Of a stretch of DNA of 64,000 nt, positions 1-6,226 are shown one piece after another. Below the pieces are notes generated by a model. The model made no database searches. It was given only the letters and a program-made list of their open reading frames with translations, and had not been told where the DNA came from. This DNA is from a virus. The stretch covers positions 1 through 64,000 of the IMG/VR virus record IMGVR_UViG_3300010885_011634, one strand, 5' to 3'. Numbering within the stretch: the stretch's first letter is position 1; each line of letters begins with the position of its first letter. A program made the position numbers and the translations under genes.

Positions 1-2
1 AC

Positions 3-158
3 GAACTATTTGATGCTGTACTTAAGGACGAAGCTGGGGAAGTGCGTGTAATGCGCTGTTGCGAGTGCTTTGACGAGGACGGAATGGTAGAGCACGAGTG
101 GGAGGACTGCATTAGCTTAGAAGAGTATGTAACGGAATACATAGACACGTGGGCTTGA
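3..158 (+). CDS. partial early protein, 5' end outside window
   Basis: An open frame enters from the left edge and stops at TGA 156-158, giving 51 visible residues. It is acidic, with a Cys cluster (MRCCECFDEDG) followed by many Glu and Asp. No family is recognised. It lies upstream of a strong hairpin and the first early promoter, so it probably closes the preceding early operon. The frame is inferred only from openness and from composition like its neighbours. Confidence 0.5.
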   Translation, partial: ELFDAVLKDEAGEVRVMRCCECFDEDGMVEHEWEDCISLEEYVTEYIDTWA

Positions 159-170
159 CATTTAGCAACA

Positions 171-194
171 GTAAGTTAGCAGGCGCTAACTTAC
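171..194. terminator. perfect 10-bp hairpin after the first partial gene
   Basis: GTAAGTTAGC at 171-180 pairs perfectly with GCTAACTTAC at 185-194 around a 4-nt loop (AGGC). It is followed by C-rich sequence, not a T tract. It may be a terminator-like or mRNA-end hairpin, or an operator 25 bp before the promoter at 220. Confidence 0.45.
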
Positions 195-219
195 CCCCAC
201 CGGACCCGTTGCCCGCCGG

Positions 220-248
220 TTGACATTTTGGCAAAAAGATGTTATAAT
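220..248 (+). promoter_or_regulatory. early sigma70 promoter for the 66-aa gene
   Basis: TTGACA at 220-225, 17-bp spacer, TATAAT at 243-248: a perfect consensus. The -35 box continues as TTGACATTTTGG, shared with the promoters at 905, 1778 and 2190. Predicted +1 is near 255 and an AGGAG ribosome site follows at about 261. Confidence 0.9.
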
Positions 249-273
249 ATACACATACTAAGGAGAGCGAGCT

Positions 274-474
274 ATGACAAAAAGAGAATTTACTAAACAA
301 CTTAGAGTGGGTCTGTTTGCAGATCGTGGCGTGGATTTGAAAGCCGCTATGGAGTATGCCTATTCCATCGCACAGGCCAGCGAGAATCCAGCAGCAGTCA
401 CCACTGCACTCCACGTGGTTCTTAACACGGTAGCAAATGTTCTGGAACGCGAAGTAGACGTGGAACTAGCTTAA
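274..474 (+). CDS. small early protein, 66 aa, unknown
   Basis: It begins at ATG 274 behind AGGAG and a consensus sigma70 promoter, so strong expression straight after infection is expected. The protein is soluble, with a basic N-terminus (MTKREFTKQLR) and an Ala-rich helical remainder ending in acidic residues. No domain is recognised. Position and promoter suggest a host-takeover gene, which is inference. Confidence 0.8.
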   Translation: MTKREFTKQLRVGLFADRGVDLKAAMEYAYSIAQASENPAAVTTALHVVLNTVANVLEREVDVELA

Positions 475-497
475 ATATATTATCAAAGGAGAAGTCC

Positions 498-908
498 ATG
501 GATGATATTCTAGCTTATGTGATCGTGTTAGCTGTAGGGATCGTAATAGGGATCTGGGCAGCTAACCTATTCCACCGCGTGATGATCAAGATCGTGCTCA
601 AAGACATGGGCATTGACAGCAACGCTAAACTCAAGCGATTCACTGAAGAAATCCAAGAAGATCTACGCAAGAGAGATCCAGAGGCCTACGCAGCATTAAT
701 GCGGGACATCGCAGAAGATCGTGAGCAAGAGGTAGTTCGTGTTCGTTTGGAAGCACATCAGGGCATACTGTTTGCTTACCGTGAAAGCGACAGCCAGTTC
801 CTAGGCCAGGGCAACACACGTGAAGACCTGATCAAGAGCATGGGCCACCGTTTCAAGAACGTGACTGTAGAGATCACCAACGCAGAGTTAATGAAAGATT
901 TCACTTGA
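498..908 (+). CDS. membrane-anchored early protein, 136 aa
   Basis: AAAGGAG lies 5 nt before ATG 498. Residues 4-25 form one hydrophobic segment (LAYVIVLAVGIVIGIWAANLF). The rest is a charged, probably helical domain (about 35-85) and a small beta-rich end. The topology suggests a single-pass anchor with a cytoplasmic domain. No family is recognised. Its stop codon overlaps the next promoter: the TTGACA starting at 905 includes the TGA at 906-908. Confidence 0.8.
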   Translation: MDDILAYVIVLAVGIVIGIWAANLFHRVMIKIVLKDMGIDSNAKLKRFTEEIQEDLRKRDPEAYAALMRDIAEDREQEVVRVRLEAHQGILFAYRESDSQFLGQGNTREDLIKSMGHRFKNVTVEITNAELMKDFT

Positions 909-933
909 CATTTTGGACGAAAGGTGCTATACT
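905..933 (+). promoter_or_regulatory. early sigma70 promoter, predicted leaderless
   Basis: TTGACA 905-910, 17-bp spacer, TATACT 928-933, with the TTGACATTTTGG extension. The ATG at 940 is 7 nt past the -10 box, the usual +1 position, and there is no room for a ribosome site. Confidence 0.85.
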
Positions 934-939
934 AGCACT

Positions 940-1167
940 ATGAACTTAAACAACACACTACAATGGCTGGGAACAACTGCACTAATCACTATGTATGTGA
1001 TCATGAGCTTTTACCCTGAACTACATCCTTGGAACATAGTGGCTGGCTGCCTAGGCGGTATCTTCTACTTTTCATGGAGCTTCAGAACAGCAAACCGTCC
1101 ACAGATGATAGTAAACATGGCAGGCATTTTAGTTTGCCTAGCAGGTATATACCGTGCGTGGCTTTAA
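940..1167 (+). CDS. small multi-pass membrane protein, 75 aa
   Basis: Start chosen at ATG 940 because the promoter's -10 box ends at 933; the longer frame from TTG 913 would begin inside the promoter. The protein has two to three hydrophobic segments (about 8-25, 31-46 and 54-73). No family is recognised. A leaderless transcript is predicted. Likely acts in the inner membrane; role unknown. Confidence 0.8.
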   Translation: MNLNNTLQWLGTTALITMYVIMSFYPELHPWNIVAGCLGGIFYFSWSFRTANRPQMIVNMAGILVCLAGIYRAWL

Positions 1168-1303
1168 GGTTCTCCTCGTGTTAGCATGTGGCTGCATTCT
1201 CGGGGGATGCTCTACATACAACTGGAGCTTCAACAACGCACAGCTGGCCCTAGACAACTACAGACACATACACAGCAGCATAGAACAGGGACGCTTACCG
1301 TGA
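1154..1303 (+). CDS. small lipoprotein, 49 aa
   Basis: GTG 1154 opens a frame overlapping the previous gene by 14 nt and ending at TGA 1301-1303. It reads a basic start, a hydrophobic stretch and a lipobox (ILGGC, Cys about 19), then a 30-residue tail. This is a textbook lipoprotein signal, and its end overlaps the next start as GTGA, so it is preferred over the competing frame from ATG 1186. The start codon is uncertain. Possible outer-membrane or spanin-like role is inference. Confidence 0.6.
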   Translation: MRGFKVLLVLACGCILGGCSTYNWSFNNAQLALDNYRHIHSSIEQGRLP

Positions 1304-1539
1304 AAACAGAGCTGATCCTCGTCAGCACAATGTTAGCAGCTGGATACGGCACAGTTGACACTGAATCATTACGCACCACGGTCATAGACTATCACTGTAA
1401 CCACTATCGAATTCTAGAGTCTGCGGACGAAGGATACCAGTTTAACCCTCCAGAAGTCTATCAAAACATCTACAGGACCTGTGACCAATTGCGTCAAGGT
1501 GTTGTAAAAAAGCCACAATACTCTATTAAAGATCTATGA
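1300..1539 (+). CDS. small exported protein, 79 aa
   Basis: GTG 1300 overlaps the upstream lipoprotein stop (GTGA), a typical translational coupling. The N-terminus (KTELILVSTMLAAGYG) looks like a signal peptide or short membrane anchor. The mature part carries two Cys residues (YHCNHY and RTCDQL) that could form a disulfide. A longer frame from ATG 1186 exists but would replace the lipoprotein gene and has an unlikely Gln/Thr-rich N-terminus. Confidence 0.6.
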   Translation: MKTELILVSTMLAAGYGTVDTESLRTTVIDYHCNHYRILESADEGYQFNPPEVYQNIYRTCDQLRQGVVKKPQYSIKDL

Positions 1540-1772
1540 ACGCACACGATAAACACAACTTAGACTTCCTCTTAGCAGCTGAACCCGAAACTATCCGTGA
1601 TTGGGCGGGTAAGATGGGTGCAGACGATATCAACTACGCACAGGAACTGCTACTACAACACGCTGAAGATCTCAGGGAGCGATCACGTGAAATCCTGGTA
1701 GAAGCCGAGATGGCTCGCTTGGACAACAGCTATGCTATCGCCCGGGATTACCTGAAGCGATTTACCTTATAA
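1536..1772 (+). CDS. small helical early protein, 78 aa
   Basis: ATG 1536 overlaps the previous stop as ATGA. The product is acidic and mostly helical, with no membrane segment or recognisable motif. It closes this early gene string; the next promoter begins 6 nt after its stop. Confidence 0.75.
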   Translation: MNAHDKHNLDFLLAAEPETIRDWAGKMGADDINYAQELLLQHAEDLRERSREILVEAEMARLDNSYAIARDYLKRFTL

Positions 1773-1777
1773 ATTGG

Positions 1778-1806
1778 TTGACATTTTGGACAATTGGTGT
1801 TATACT
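1778..1806 (+). promoter_or_regulatory. early sigma70 promoter for the 114-aa gene
   Basis: TTGACA 1778-1783, 17-bp spacer, TATACT 1801-1806, again with the TTGACATTTTGG extension. The leader carries AGGAG at 1830-1834, 6 nt before ATG 1841. Confidence 0.88.
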
Positions 1807-1840
1807 GTAAACACTTAGATAAACAACTTAGGAGCGCGAA

Positions 1841-2185
1841 ATGACAACACTAGAAACTACAATGGTAAAAGCAGCACATGCCAAGGCTATGTCTGCAGCA
1901 CAACTAGCAAGCCAAGCATTCAGCGACAAACACTTCAATGGTCGTGATGGGGGCGCCTGTGGCTTTGCTTGGGTAAACGTATACAAGGTCCGTTCTAATT
2001 CAAAGCTAGGTAAAGCCTTGTGTGATGTAGGGTTCCGCAAGGGATACAGTGGCGGCTTACAGTTATGGAACCATTGGTGGCATGGACAGAGTGTAGACGC
2101 AGCAGAGCATGGGGCCACTGCCTATGCACAAGTGATCGCACAAGAGCTGAACCTAGAAGCATACTCAGGCAGCCGACTAGACTAA
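1841..2185 (+). CDS. conserved-type early phage protein, 114 aa
   Basis: It starts at ATG 1841 with AGGAG and its own consensus promoter. After an Ala-rich helical N-terminus (1-30) it has a Gly/Trp-rich core (residues about 36-90) with motifs GACGFAWVNV, DVGFRKGYSGG and WNHWWHG. It looks like a compact globular fold that recurs in marine T4-like phages, but no function is known to me. No membrane segment. Confidence 0.8.
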   Translation: MTTLETTMVKAAHAKAMSAAQLASQAFSDKHFNGRDGGACGFAWVNVYKVRSNSKLGKALCDVGFRKGYSGGLQLWNHWWHGQSVDAAEHGATAYAQVIAQELNLEAYSGSRLD

Positions 2186-2189
2186 TTGG

Positions 2190-2218
2190 TTGACATTTTG
2201 GCAAAACCATAGTATAAT
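2190..2218 (+). promoter_or_regulatory. early sigma70 promoter for the small-gene string at 2245
   Basis: TTGACA 2190-2195, 17-bp spacer, TATAAT 2213-2218; fourth copy of the TTGACATTTTGG promoter. Predicted +1 near 2225 and an AAAGGA ribosome site at about 2234. Confidence 0.9.
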
Positions 2219-2244
2219 TGACACATACAAACAAAGGACACACA

Positions 2245-2376
2245 ATGACTAGACTATTAACGCGACTCTTAGATGCTATTCCAACGCCAACTCCTGAGCA
2301 GGGCGATCGGTTAGTGGGTTATGTATGTTTGTTTGGCTTGGGCTTTTGCACAGCCGTACTGGTGTTTGGTGTATAA
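2245..2376 (+). CDS. small membrane protein, 43 aa
   Basis: ATG 2245 follows AAAGGA and the promoter at 2190. A polar N-terminus (with PTPTPEQGD) leads to one hydrophobic C-terminal segment (about 24-43) ending at TAA 2374-2376. That stop overlaps the next ATG as TAATG. Unknown function. Confidence 0.7.
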   Translation: MTRLLTRLLDAIPTPTPEQGDRLVGYVCLFGLGFCTAVLVFGV

Positions 2377-2462
2377 TGGACATACGAGATTACCCAGCAT
2401 TGATATGTGTCATAGTCATGCTGCCTACAGTTATACTAGGAGTGGTATGCCTAGGCTTATAA
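2376..2462 (+). CDS. tiny membrane peptide, 28 aa
   Basis: ATG 2376 overlaps the upstream stop by one base (TAATG). The product is almost entirely one transmembrane helix after six polar residues (MDIRDY, then ALICVIVMLPTVILGVV). Its last 16 nt are shared with the next gene in another frame. Short, but promoter, coupling and hydrophobicity support it. Confidence 0.55.
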   Translation: MDIRDYPALICVIVMLPTVILGVVCLGL

Positions 2463-2647
2463 CACTCATGCTGGTCACACAGTTAGCAGCCTGCAGCATG
2501 CTAGGGGATCGTAGGGATGCTCCGTGGGATCCAAAGCACCCGCAAGGTATGTTAGAACAGATACCTAACTGGGATGGTGAGGCTAATAGAGTATGTGGCG
2601 GACACTTGCCCCCAGAGCAACGCCGAGGTCGCAGTGCTAGATGTTAG
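2447..2647 (+). CDS. small lipoprotein, 66 aa
   Basis: Start chosen at ATG 2447, giving a signal with hydrophobic core and lipobox QLAAC (Cys 17) and a 49-residue polar tail rich in Pro, Gly and Arg. The longer frame from 2321 adds no signal and overlaps two other genes. Short Pro-containing lipoproteins next to a small inner-membrane protein recall o-spanins, but the partner here is too short to be an ordinary i-spanin, so that role is only a guess. Confidence 0.55.
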   Translation: MPRLITLMLVTQLAACSMLGDRRDAPWDPKHPQGMLEQIPNWDGEANRVCGGHLPPEQRRGRSARC

Positions 2648-2674
2648 CAGCATAGTAGTAAAGGTAATAGAGTA

Positions 2675-2899
2675 ATGGGATACATTGTATACAACACAGC
2701 CAGCGGACGTGCAGAGCGTTACTATAAGCTGGAGCGCACAGCAAAGCAGCAGGCTACACGCATGACTCGAGACCCGTACCGTAGCCGACATGAAGCCGGT
2801 GAGTTCAAGGCCATAGCCTATGCAGCCTACGAAGGTGTGTTAATGGGAATGTCGCCGGAGAATCTCAAGTATTGGTCATGGACCAACCATCTGAGGTGA
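2675..2899 (+). CDS. small basic early protein, 74 aa
   Basis: ATG 2675 is preceded by AAGG at about 2661. The product is basic (Arg/Lys-rich, residues 12-40) and aromatic at its C-terminus (KYWSWTNHL), without membrane segments. Unknown. The following 150 bases (2900-3050) hold no gene I can support, only the first copy of a 57-bp repeat. Confidence 0.65.
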   Translation: MGYIVYNTASGRAERYYKLERTAKQQATRMTRDPYRSRHEAGEFKAIAYAAYEGVLMGMSPENLKYWSWTNHLR

Positions 2900-2978
2900 C
2901 ATGGTGGGGGTACCGGTATACAGCGTAGTGTAGCGTATATACAACAGTAAGGGGTAGCAAATCACCACCCTGAAAAGC

Positions 2979-3035
2979 TAAGTACTTCACCACTATTTTT
3001 TTGCGCTCTAATTTTTTACCCTGCAGGACCCATTT
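2979..3035 (+). repeat. 57-bp intergenic repeat, copy 1
   Basis: It starts TAAGTACT and ends ACCCTGCAGGACCCATTT, with a T-rich middle. Copy 2 lies at 3242-3298 with the two conserved ends in the same register. Both copies precede a small gene. Probably regulatory. Confidence 0.6.
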
Positions 3036-3050
3036 CAGATACATATTATT

Positions 3051-3236
3051 ATGAACAATGAACTATACAATGAAACCATAGTAAGAAACGGTAATACCTA
3101 TCGCTACGATCCAGACTACGACTGTTACTATCGTGTATACGCCCGTGAAGATCTCACACACATGCAACAGTTTGGATGGATCTATGTAATAGCCGTATTA
3201 ACAGCCATTTGCTACTATGTAGAATTTCTTCGCTAG
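3051..3236 (+). CDS. tail-anchored small membrane protein, 61 aa
   Basis: ATG 3051 is followed by a Tyr-rich, charged N-terminal part (RYDPDYDCYYRVY) and one C-terminal hydrophobic helix (about 42-58, GWIYVIAVLTAICYYV). The ribosome site is weak. The repeat at 2979 may supply its control. Unknown function. Confidence 0.6.
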   Translation: MNNELYNETIVRNGNTYRYDPDYDCYYRVYAREDLTHMQQFGWIYVIAVLTAICYYVEFLR

Positions 3237-3241
3237 ACTGT

Positions 3242-3298
3242 TAAGTACTGTAGTCAAAAAAAAACGCACGGTAATTTTTACCCTGCTAGGACCCATTT
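3242..3298 (+). repeat. 57-bp intergenic repeat, copy 2
   Basis: TAAGTACT at 3242-3249 and ACCCTGCTAGGACCCATTT at the end match copy 1 (2979-3035) at the same 30-nt offset; the middle differs. The TAGGAC in it can act as ribosome site for the TTG start at 3297. Confidence 0.6.
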
Positions 3299-3488
3299 GG
3301 AACTCATACACACACTCTTACCTAAAGTTATATCCATGCTGTTATCATGGTTAGATCAGGGTAACCTACGCAACCGTGTGTATACTCAGCAACAGCGTAT
3401 AGAGATATTAGAAACAGCATTAGATGATTGTGGACGTATAAGTACTGATCCACTGATAAAAAACATAGTTAAAAGGACATTAGAATGA
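3297..3488 (+). CDS. small helical protein, 63 aa, TTG start
   Basis: The frame opens at TTG 3297, 6-7 nt after TAGGAC in the repeat element. An amphipathic or hydrophobic N-terminal helix (LIHTLLPKVISMLLSWL) precedes a charged helical part. Its end overlaps the next gene as ATGA. Unknown function. Confidence 0.6.
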   Translation: MELIHTLLPKVISMLLSWLDQGNLRNRVYTQQQRIEILETALDDCGRISTDPLIKNIVKRTLE

Positions 3489-3571
3489 AATCATACGAAA
3501 TTATAGTTATTATACTACTAACCACACTAGTTGTCATACACTTTGAAATACTAAGATTTATTCCTCAATAA
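3485..3571 (+). CDS. tiny membrane peptide, 28 aa
   Basis: ATG 3485 overlaps the previous stop (ATGA) and has AAAGGAC 8 nt upstream. The product is one hydrophobic helix (about 5-20) with short polar ends. The 259 bases after it (3572-3830) hold no gene I can support: only AT-rich sequence, the near-palindrome GCAAAAAATTTTTGC at 3679-3693, and the GGAGAG ribosome site of the next gene. Confidence 0.6.
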   Translation: MKSYEIIVIILLTTLVVIHFEILRFIPQ

Positions 3572-3830
3572 CACTGTCAAGCACGTGAGCGACGAAGTTT
3601 GCGATACTGTTAGCTATAAGATATAAACTACTCTGTTAACTCCATGTCAAAAACTTTTTACCGCTTACTACTTCGTAGCAAAAAATTTTTGCGCTTCGCT
3701 TCGCTTTCTTGAATTAACCTCCCCTCGATTGCTAAATTAATATATGTCAGGCGCACAGGTTCGTCATACTCAGATCTAGTCGCAACGGCCGCTAGACATG
3801 ATAATTAACGTATTACACGGAGAGTATTAA

Positions 3831-4181
3831 ATGACACTTACACAAATTATTGCAGCTAACCTAGCAGCATTATGTTTATTATTTTTAGTCTATAATCATA
3901 TCACATTCACCAAAATAAAAGAATGTTACAGCATGTGGTTTAAGCGAGAATATTGGACTGACTACAACACAGTGGAGTTTCTATCGTGGTTTGCCAAGGC
4001 CACTATCATTATTCCTGGCTTGATCTTTGGCATCAGCGTTTGGTGGCTGTACTTCTTTACACTAGGCACTAGCTTGACTTTGATCTGGGCGTCAGAAAAG
4101 AAACTACTACCTACACTAGTAGGATTTAACACTATATGGGCATGGATATCGTGTATGGTGTTAGCGCAGCATCTAGTATAA
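3831..4181 (+). CDS. three-helix membrane protein, 116 aa
   Basis: ATG 3831 follows GGAGAG. Hydrophobic segments at about 3-22, 54-84 (probably two) and 92-113 indicate three or four membrane passes, with a charged loop (residues 25-45) between the first two. No family recognised. It is the last early-type gene; a T4 late promoter overlaps its stop. Confidence 0.75.
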   Translation: MTLTQIIAANLAALCLLFLVYNHITFTKIKECYSMWFKREYWTDYNTVEFLSWFAKATIIIPGLIFGISVWWLYFFTLGTSLTLIWASEKKLLPTLVGFNTIWAWISCMVLAQHLV

Positions 4182-4184
4182 ATA
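4177..4184 (+). promoter_or_regulatory. T4-type late promoter, TATAAATA
   Basis: Perfect T4 late consensus. Its last A (4184) is 6 nt before ATG 4190, so +1 should be the A of the start codon. Confidence 0.8.
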
Positions 4185-4189
4185 CTAGC

Positions 4190-4402
4190 ATGAACACATT
4201 CCTACTACCAAAAGCTCGTAGCATGGTTACCGGACAAACTGTTAAACAACAGGATCTCACAGGTAATCGCTATACTCTACAACAACGTGATCTGTGCCAA
4301 GCTCAAGCCGACCTACTAGCGAAAAAACAATCCGCTGTTACAGGTGACACTTGGACAGGATTTGTTGAACAGTATACGCCTACAACAAGATCATCTGTAT
4401 AG
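4190..4402 (+). CDS. small late protein, 70 aa, virion-associated type
   Basis: Start set at ATG 4190 by the perfect late promoter immediately upstream; an ATG at 4136 in the same frame would lie inside the previous gene. The protein is polar, with a Thr/Gln-rich middle (TGQTVKQQDLTGNRYTLQQR), and resembles small late proteins of marine T4-like phages. Function unknown. It converges on the GNAT gene with a 12-nt overlap of the two stops. Confidence 0.7.
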   Translation: MNTFLLPKARSMVTGQTVKQQDLTGNRYTLQQRDLCQAQADLLAKKQSAVTGDTWTGFVEQYTPTTRSSV

Positions 4403-4825
4403 ATAGTTTACTGAGTCAGTATTTTCTCTATAGATCTCAGCACCATTCTTTAAGTGAAACTTACGTGCCATTTCAGTTTTAGGACTCAGTGTCACGTAGG
4501 TAGTGACTTCGGGATTTTCTTCTTTAATTCTAGCCTGAGCCTGTTCAATTAACTCACGGCCCGCACCCGCAGCATAACTCCAAATAGTATAGAACACCGC
4601 GGTATTGGTGTTGATGACAGTGTCAGCTAGTTCGTCTACGCTTCTAGGTATGTCTGCTAGGAACTTTACGCAGGTCACTGCCAGTGGTTGATCATCGGCA
4701 TCTTTGAGTACAAATATACGACTGTTGTCGTTGACTCTCTGCTCGATGGGGATCTCAGGACGAACAGGATCGTCTTTGATCAATTGTGTTAGTGCGTCTT
4801 CGATTGAGTTGATGATGTGTAGCAT
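4391..4825 (-). CDS. GNAT-fold acetyltransferase-like protein
   Basis: A 144-aa protein whose second half matches the GNAT acyl-CoA binding region: a beta strand (AVFYTIWSYA), a Gly-containing turn (AAGAGRELIEQA), a helix, then VTLSPKTEMARKFHLKNGA, the usual strand and helix with the final Gly-Ala. The acceptor is unknown (protein, aminoglycoside-like or sugar amine). It has its own sigma70-like promoter and ends in the convergent overlap with the 70-aa late gene. Confidence 0.7.
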   Translation of the reverse strand: MLHIINSIEDALTQLIKDDPVRPEIPIEQRVNDNSRIFVLKDADDQPLAVTCVKFLADIPRSVDELADTVINTNTAVFYTIWSYAAGAGRELIEQAQARIKEENPEVTTYVTLSPKTEMARKFHLKNGAEIYRENTDSVNYLYR

Positions 4826-4836
4826 GTCGTGCCCTT

Positions 4837-4866
4837 ATTATATGCGTATTTATTAAGGACTGTCAA
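4837..4866 (-). promoter_or_regulatory. sigma70 promoter before the GNAT gene, overlapping a late-like box
   Basis: On the minus strand TTGACA (4866-4861), 18-bp spacer, TATAAT (4842-4837). A late-like AATAAATA lies within the spacer (4854-4847). Predicted +1 near 4830, about 5 nt before ATG 4825. Confidence 0.7.
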
Positions 4867-4877
4867 AAACTGCTAGT

Positions 4878-5588
4878 TTAATCTATAGGTTGGGTCTGTT
4901 CCAAGCTGAGTTCTTGATCTTCAAGCTCTCGTATTTCGTCAGTGATTTGATCTATGAGTCCTAGGTTGCGTATGACCTTGAACACTAGATTTTCTGTTGA
5001 CCATTCGCCTGCACGTTCTAATCCTGCCTTGCGCATTTTGGTAATACGTTCTTTTACTGATCGTAACTTATTAAGATCTTTAGATAAAAGTGCTGACTCA
5101 ATATCGTGGATTGCTGAATCTTTTTTGGCTTCTACAGCAGCATCATCGACATCGGGTTTGACTTTACGAGGTTCTTGAACCCATGCTTGGTTTAATATGC
5201 TGTAGATACCTGTGCTGTGATGTGGTTCGTCTTGACCTTGTACATAGCATTCTACAGGTAGGCCTCGCACTGTGATGTTATGTTGATCGCTCCAGAGAGC
5301 TTTCTTAGCATTGAACAGTTCGCGAGCACCTTCGCCGGGTAACCCCTTGACTATTAAGTGTAAATCTAAATCACTGTATTCTGTCCAGGTATAGTTGGCA
5401 TTACTACCAGTGATCGTGTAATCTACTACATTTAAGTCAATTCCGATAAATTCTTCAAAAGCCATGGCAATTTCTTTAAGTTTATCAACGACTTGCAAGT
5501 CCAATTTTCCGTCTTTCCACAATTTGGGGTTTAATCGTCGGTTCAGAGTAATTAGATCACGTTGTTCTGTTAACTGTCTTAAACGCAC
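4878..5588 (-). CDS. nucleotidyltransferase-fold protein with capsid-targeting-like N-terminus
   Basis: The 236-aa product has the polymerase-beta-type nucleotidyltransferase signature: Gly61-Ser62, then SDLDLH with Asp73 and Asp75 as likely metal ligands. The rest is helical and charged. The substrate cannot be read from sequence; the family includes tRNA, antibiotic and toxin nucleotidyltransferases. The N-terminus MRLRQLTE ends in an L-x-E site like T4 prohead protease sites, as in the neighbouring gene, hinting at packaging in the head. Confidence 0.7.
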   Translation of the reverse strand: MRLRQLTEQRDLITLNRRLNPKLWKDGKLDLQVVDKLKEIAMAFEEFIGIDLNVVDYTITGSNANYTWTEYSDLDLHLIVKGLPGEGARELFNAKKALWSDQHNITVRGLPVECYVQGQDEPHHSTGIYSILNQAWVQEPRKVKPDVDDAAVEAKKDSAIHDIESALLSKDLNKLRSVKERITKMRKAGLERAGEWSTENLVFKVIRNLGLIDQITDEIRELEDQELSLEQTQPID

Positions 5589-5590
5589 AA

Positions 5591-5983
5591 TTATACTCCG
5601 TAACGATTTGGTTTAGGTTTAGCCACTGGGCTTTGGGTCGCTGTGGAGTTAGTTTCTCTGCTGGCATTATCAGTAATTTTTGTTGGGTTAACTCCCATAA
5701 GTTTTGAAGCTAATTTAATAGTTTCTTCATCTTCAGGAGCATACATAACCTGTGTTAAATTTTCAGCCCACGGACTTTCTTGTTCAAACTCAATATGCCC
5801 AGCTGCATCTGCACGGGCTGCGGCAGTGGCCATGCCATAACGATACTGCATATAAGGATCGGTATTACGTAGTTGATGTTGTACAAACACGCCCGGTAAG
5901 GCAGCATTTGCGTCAGCTGAAACACCTTTGCTGGTGCCGCTGGCCTTGGCTTTATATTCTACTAGTAGTTCTTTTATGCGCAT
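5591..5983 (-). CDS. 130-aa late protein with capsid-targeting-like N-terminus
   Basis: The N-terminus MRIKELLVE resembles T4 capsid-targeting sequences, ending in L-V-E where the prohead protease could cut. The rest is Ala/Gln-rich and probably disordered near the C-terminus (SPVAKPKPNRYGV). A TAAATA late box lies 5 nt before the ATG. The stop is 3 nt from the next start. Likely an internal head protein, by inference from N-terminus and promoter. Confidence 0.65.
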   Translation of the reverse strand: MRIKELLVEYKAKASGTSKGVSADANAALPGVFVQHQLRNTDPYMQYRYGMATAAARADAAGHIEFEQESPWAENLTQVMYAPEDEETIKLASKLMGVNPTKITDNASRETNSTATQSPVAKPKPNRYGV

Positions 5984-5986
5984 CCA

Positions 5987-6226
5987 TTATTTAGCCCACA
6001 TTAGGTGATAGCTTAACAATGTGCGTTCATCGTAAAATTCAGCCATGAGTTTGAAGTCATCGTTGACTTTGTCTACTACTAATTGGCATTGCTCGTGCGG
6101 TTGTTTTAATAACCAAGTAACTTGTTCTATGCCTATGGCCTTTTGTACTTTGGGCCAATCTACATCTATCATATCAGTGCCGTTATTGGTTTGCCAGTGA
6201 TATAATTCAATACGTTTACTCTTCAT
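5987..6226 (-). CDS. small protein after gp41, 79 aa
   Basis: ATG 6226 lies within the last codons of gp41 (11-nt overlap), indicating coupled translation. The protein is polar and Trp-containing, with no recognised motif. Its stop (5987-5989) overlaps the late box of the next gene. Confidence 0.7.
   Translation of the reverse strand: MKSKRIELYHWQTNNGTDMIDVDWPKVQKAIGIEQVTWLLKQPHEQCQLVVDKVNDDFKLMAEFYDERTLLSYHLMWAK
5988..5995 (-). promoter_or_regulatory. T4-type late promoter, GCTAAATA
   Basis: Minus-strand GCTAAATA, last A at 5988, 5 nt before ATG 5983. Six of eight bases match the T4 consensus. It would give the internal-head-like gene its own late, leaderless transcript. Confidence 0.55.

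Noticed and set aside
1186-1299. N-terminal extension of the 79-aa exported protein from ATG 1186
   Set aside because: The overlapping frame from GTG 1154 encodes a proper lipoprotein signal and joins the next gene as GTGA.
2321-2446. Longer N-terminus for the second lipoprotein
   Set aside because: It would overlap two small genes and remove the signal sequence from the N-terminus.
3626-3656. Minus-strand TTGACA near 3651 as a promoter
   Set aside because: No -10 box lies at 16-18 bp and no minus-strand gene follows.
3661-3700. Rho-independent terminator in the AT-rich gap after 3571
   Set aside because: The near-palindrome GCAAAAAATTTTTGC is all AT with almost no loop, and the CTAC-TTC-GTAG stem is only four pairs.
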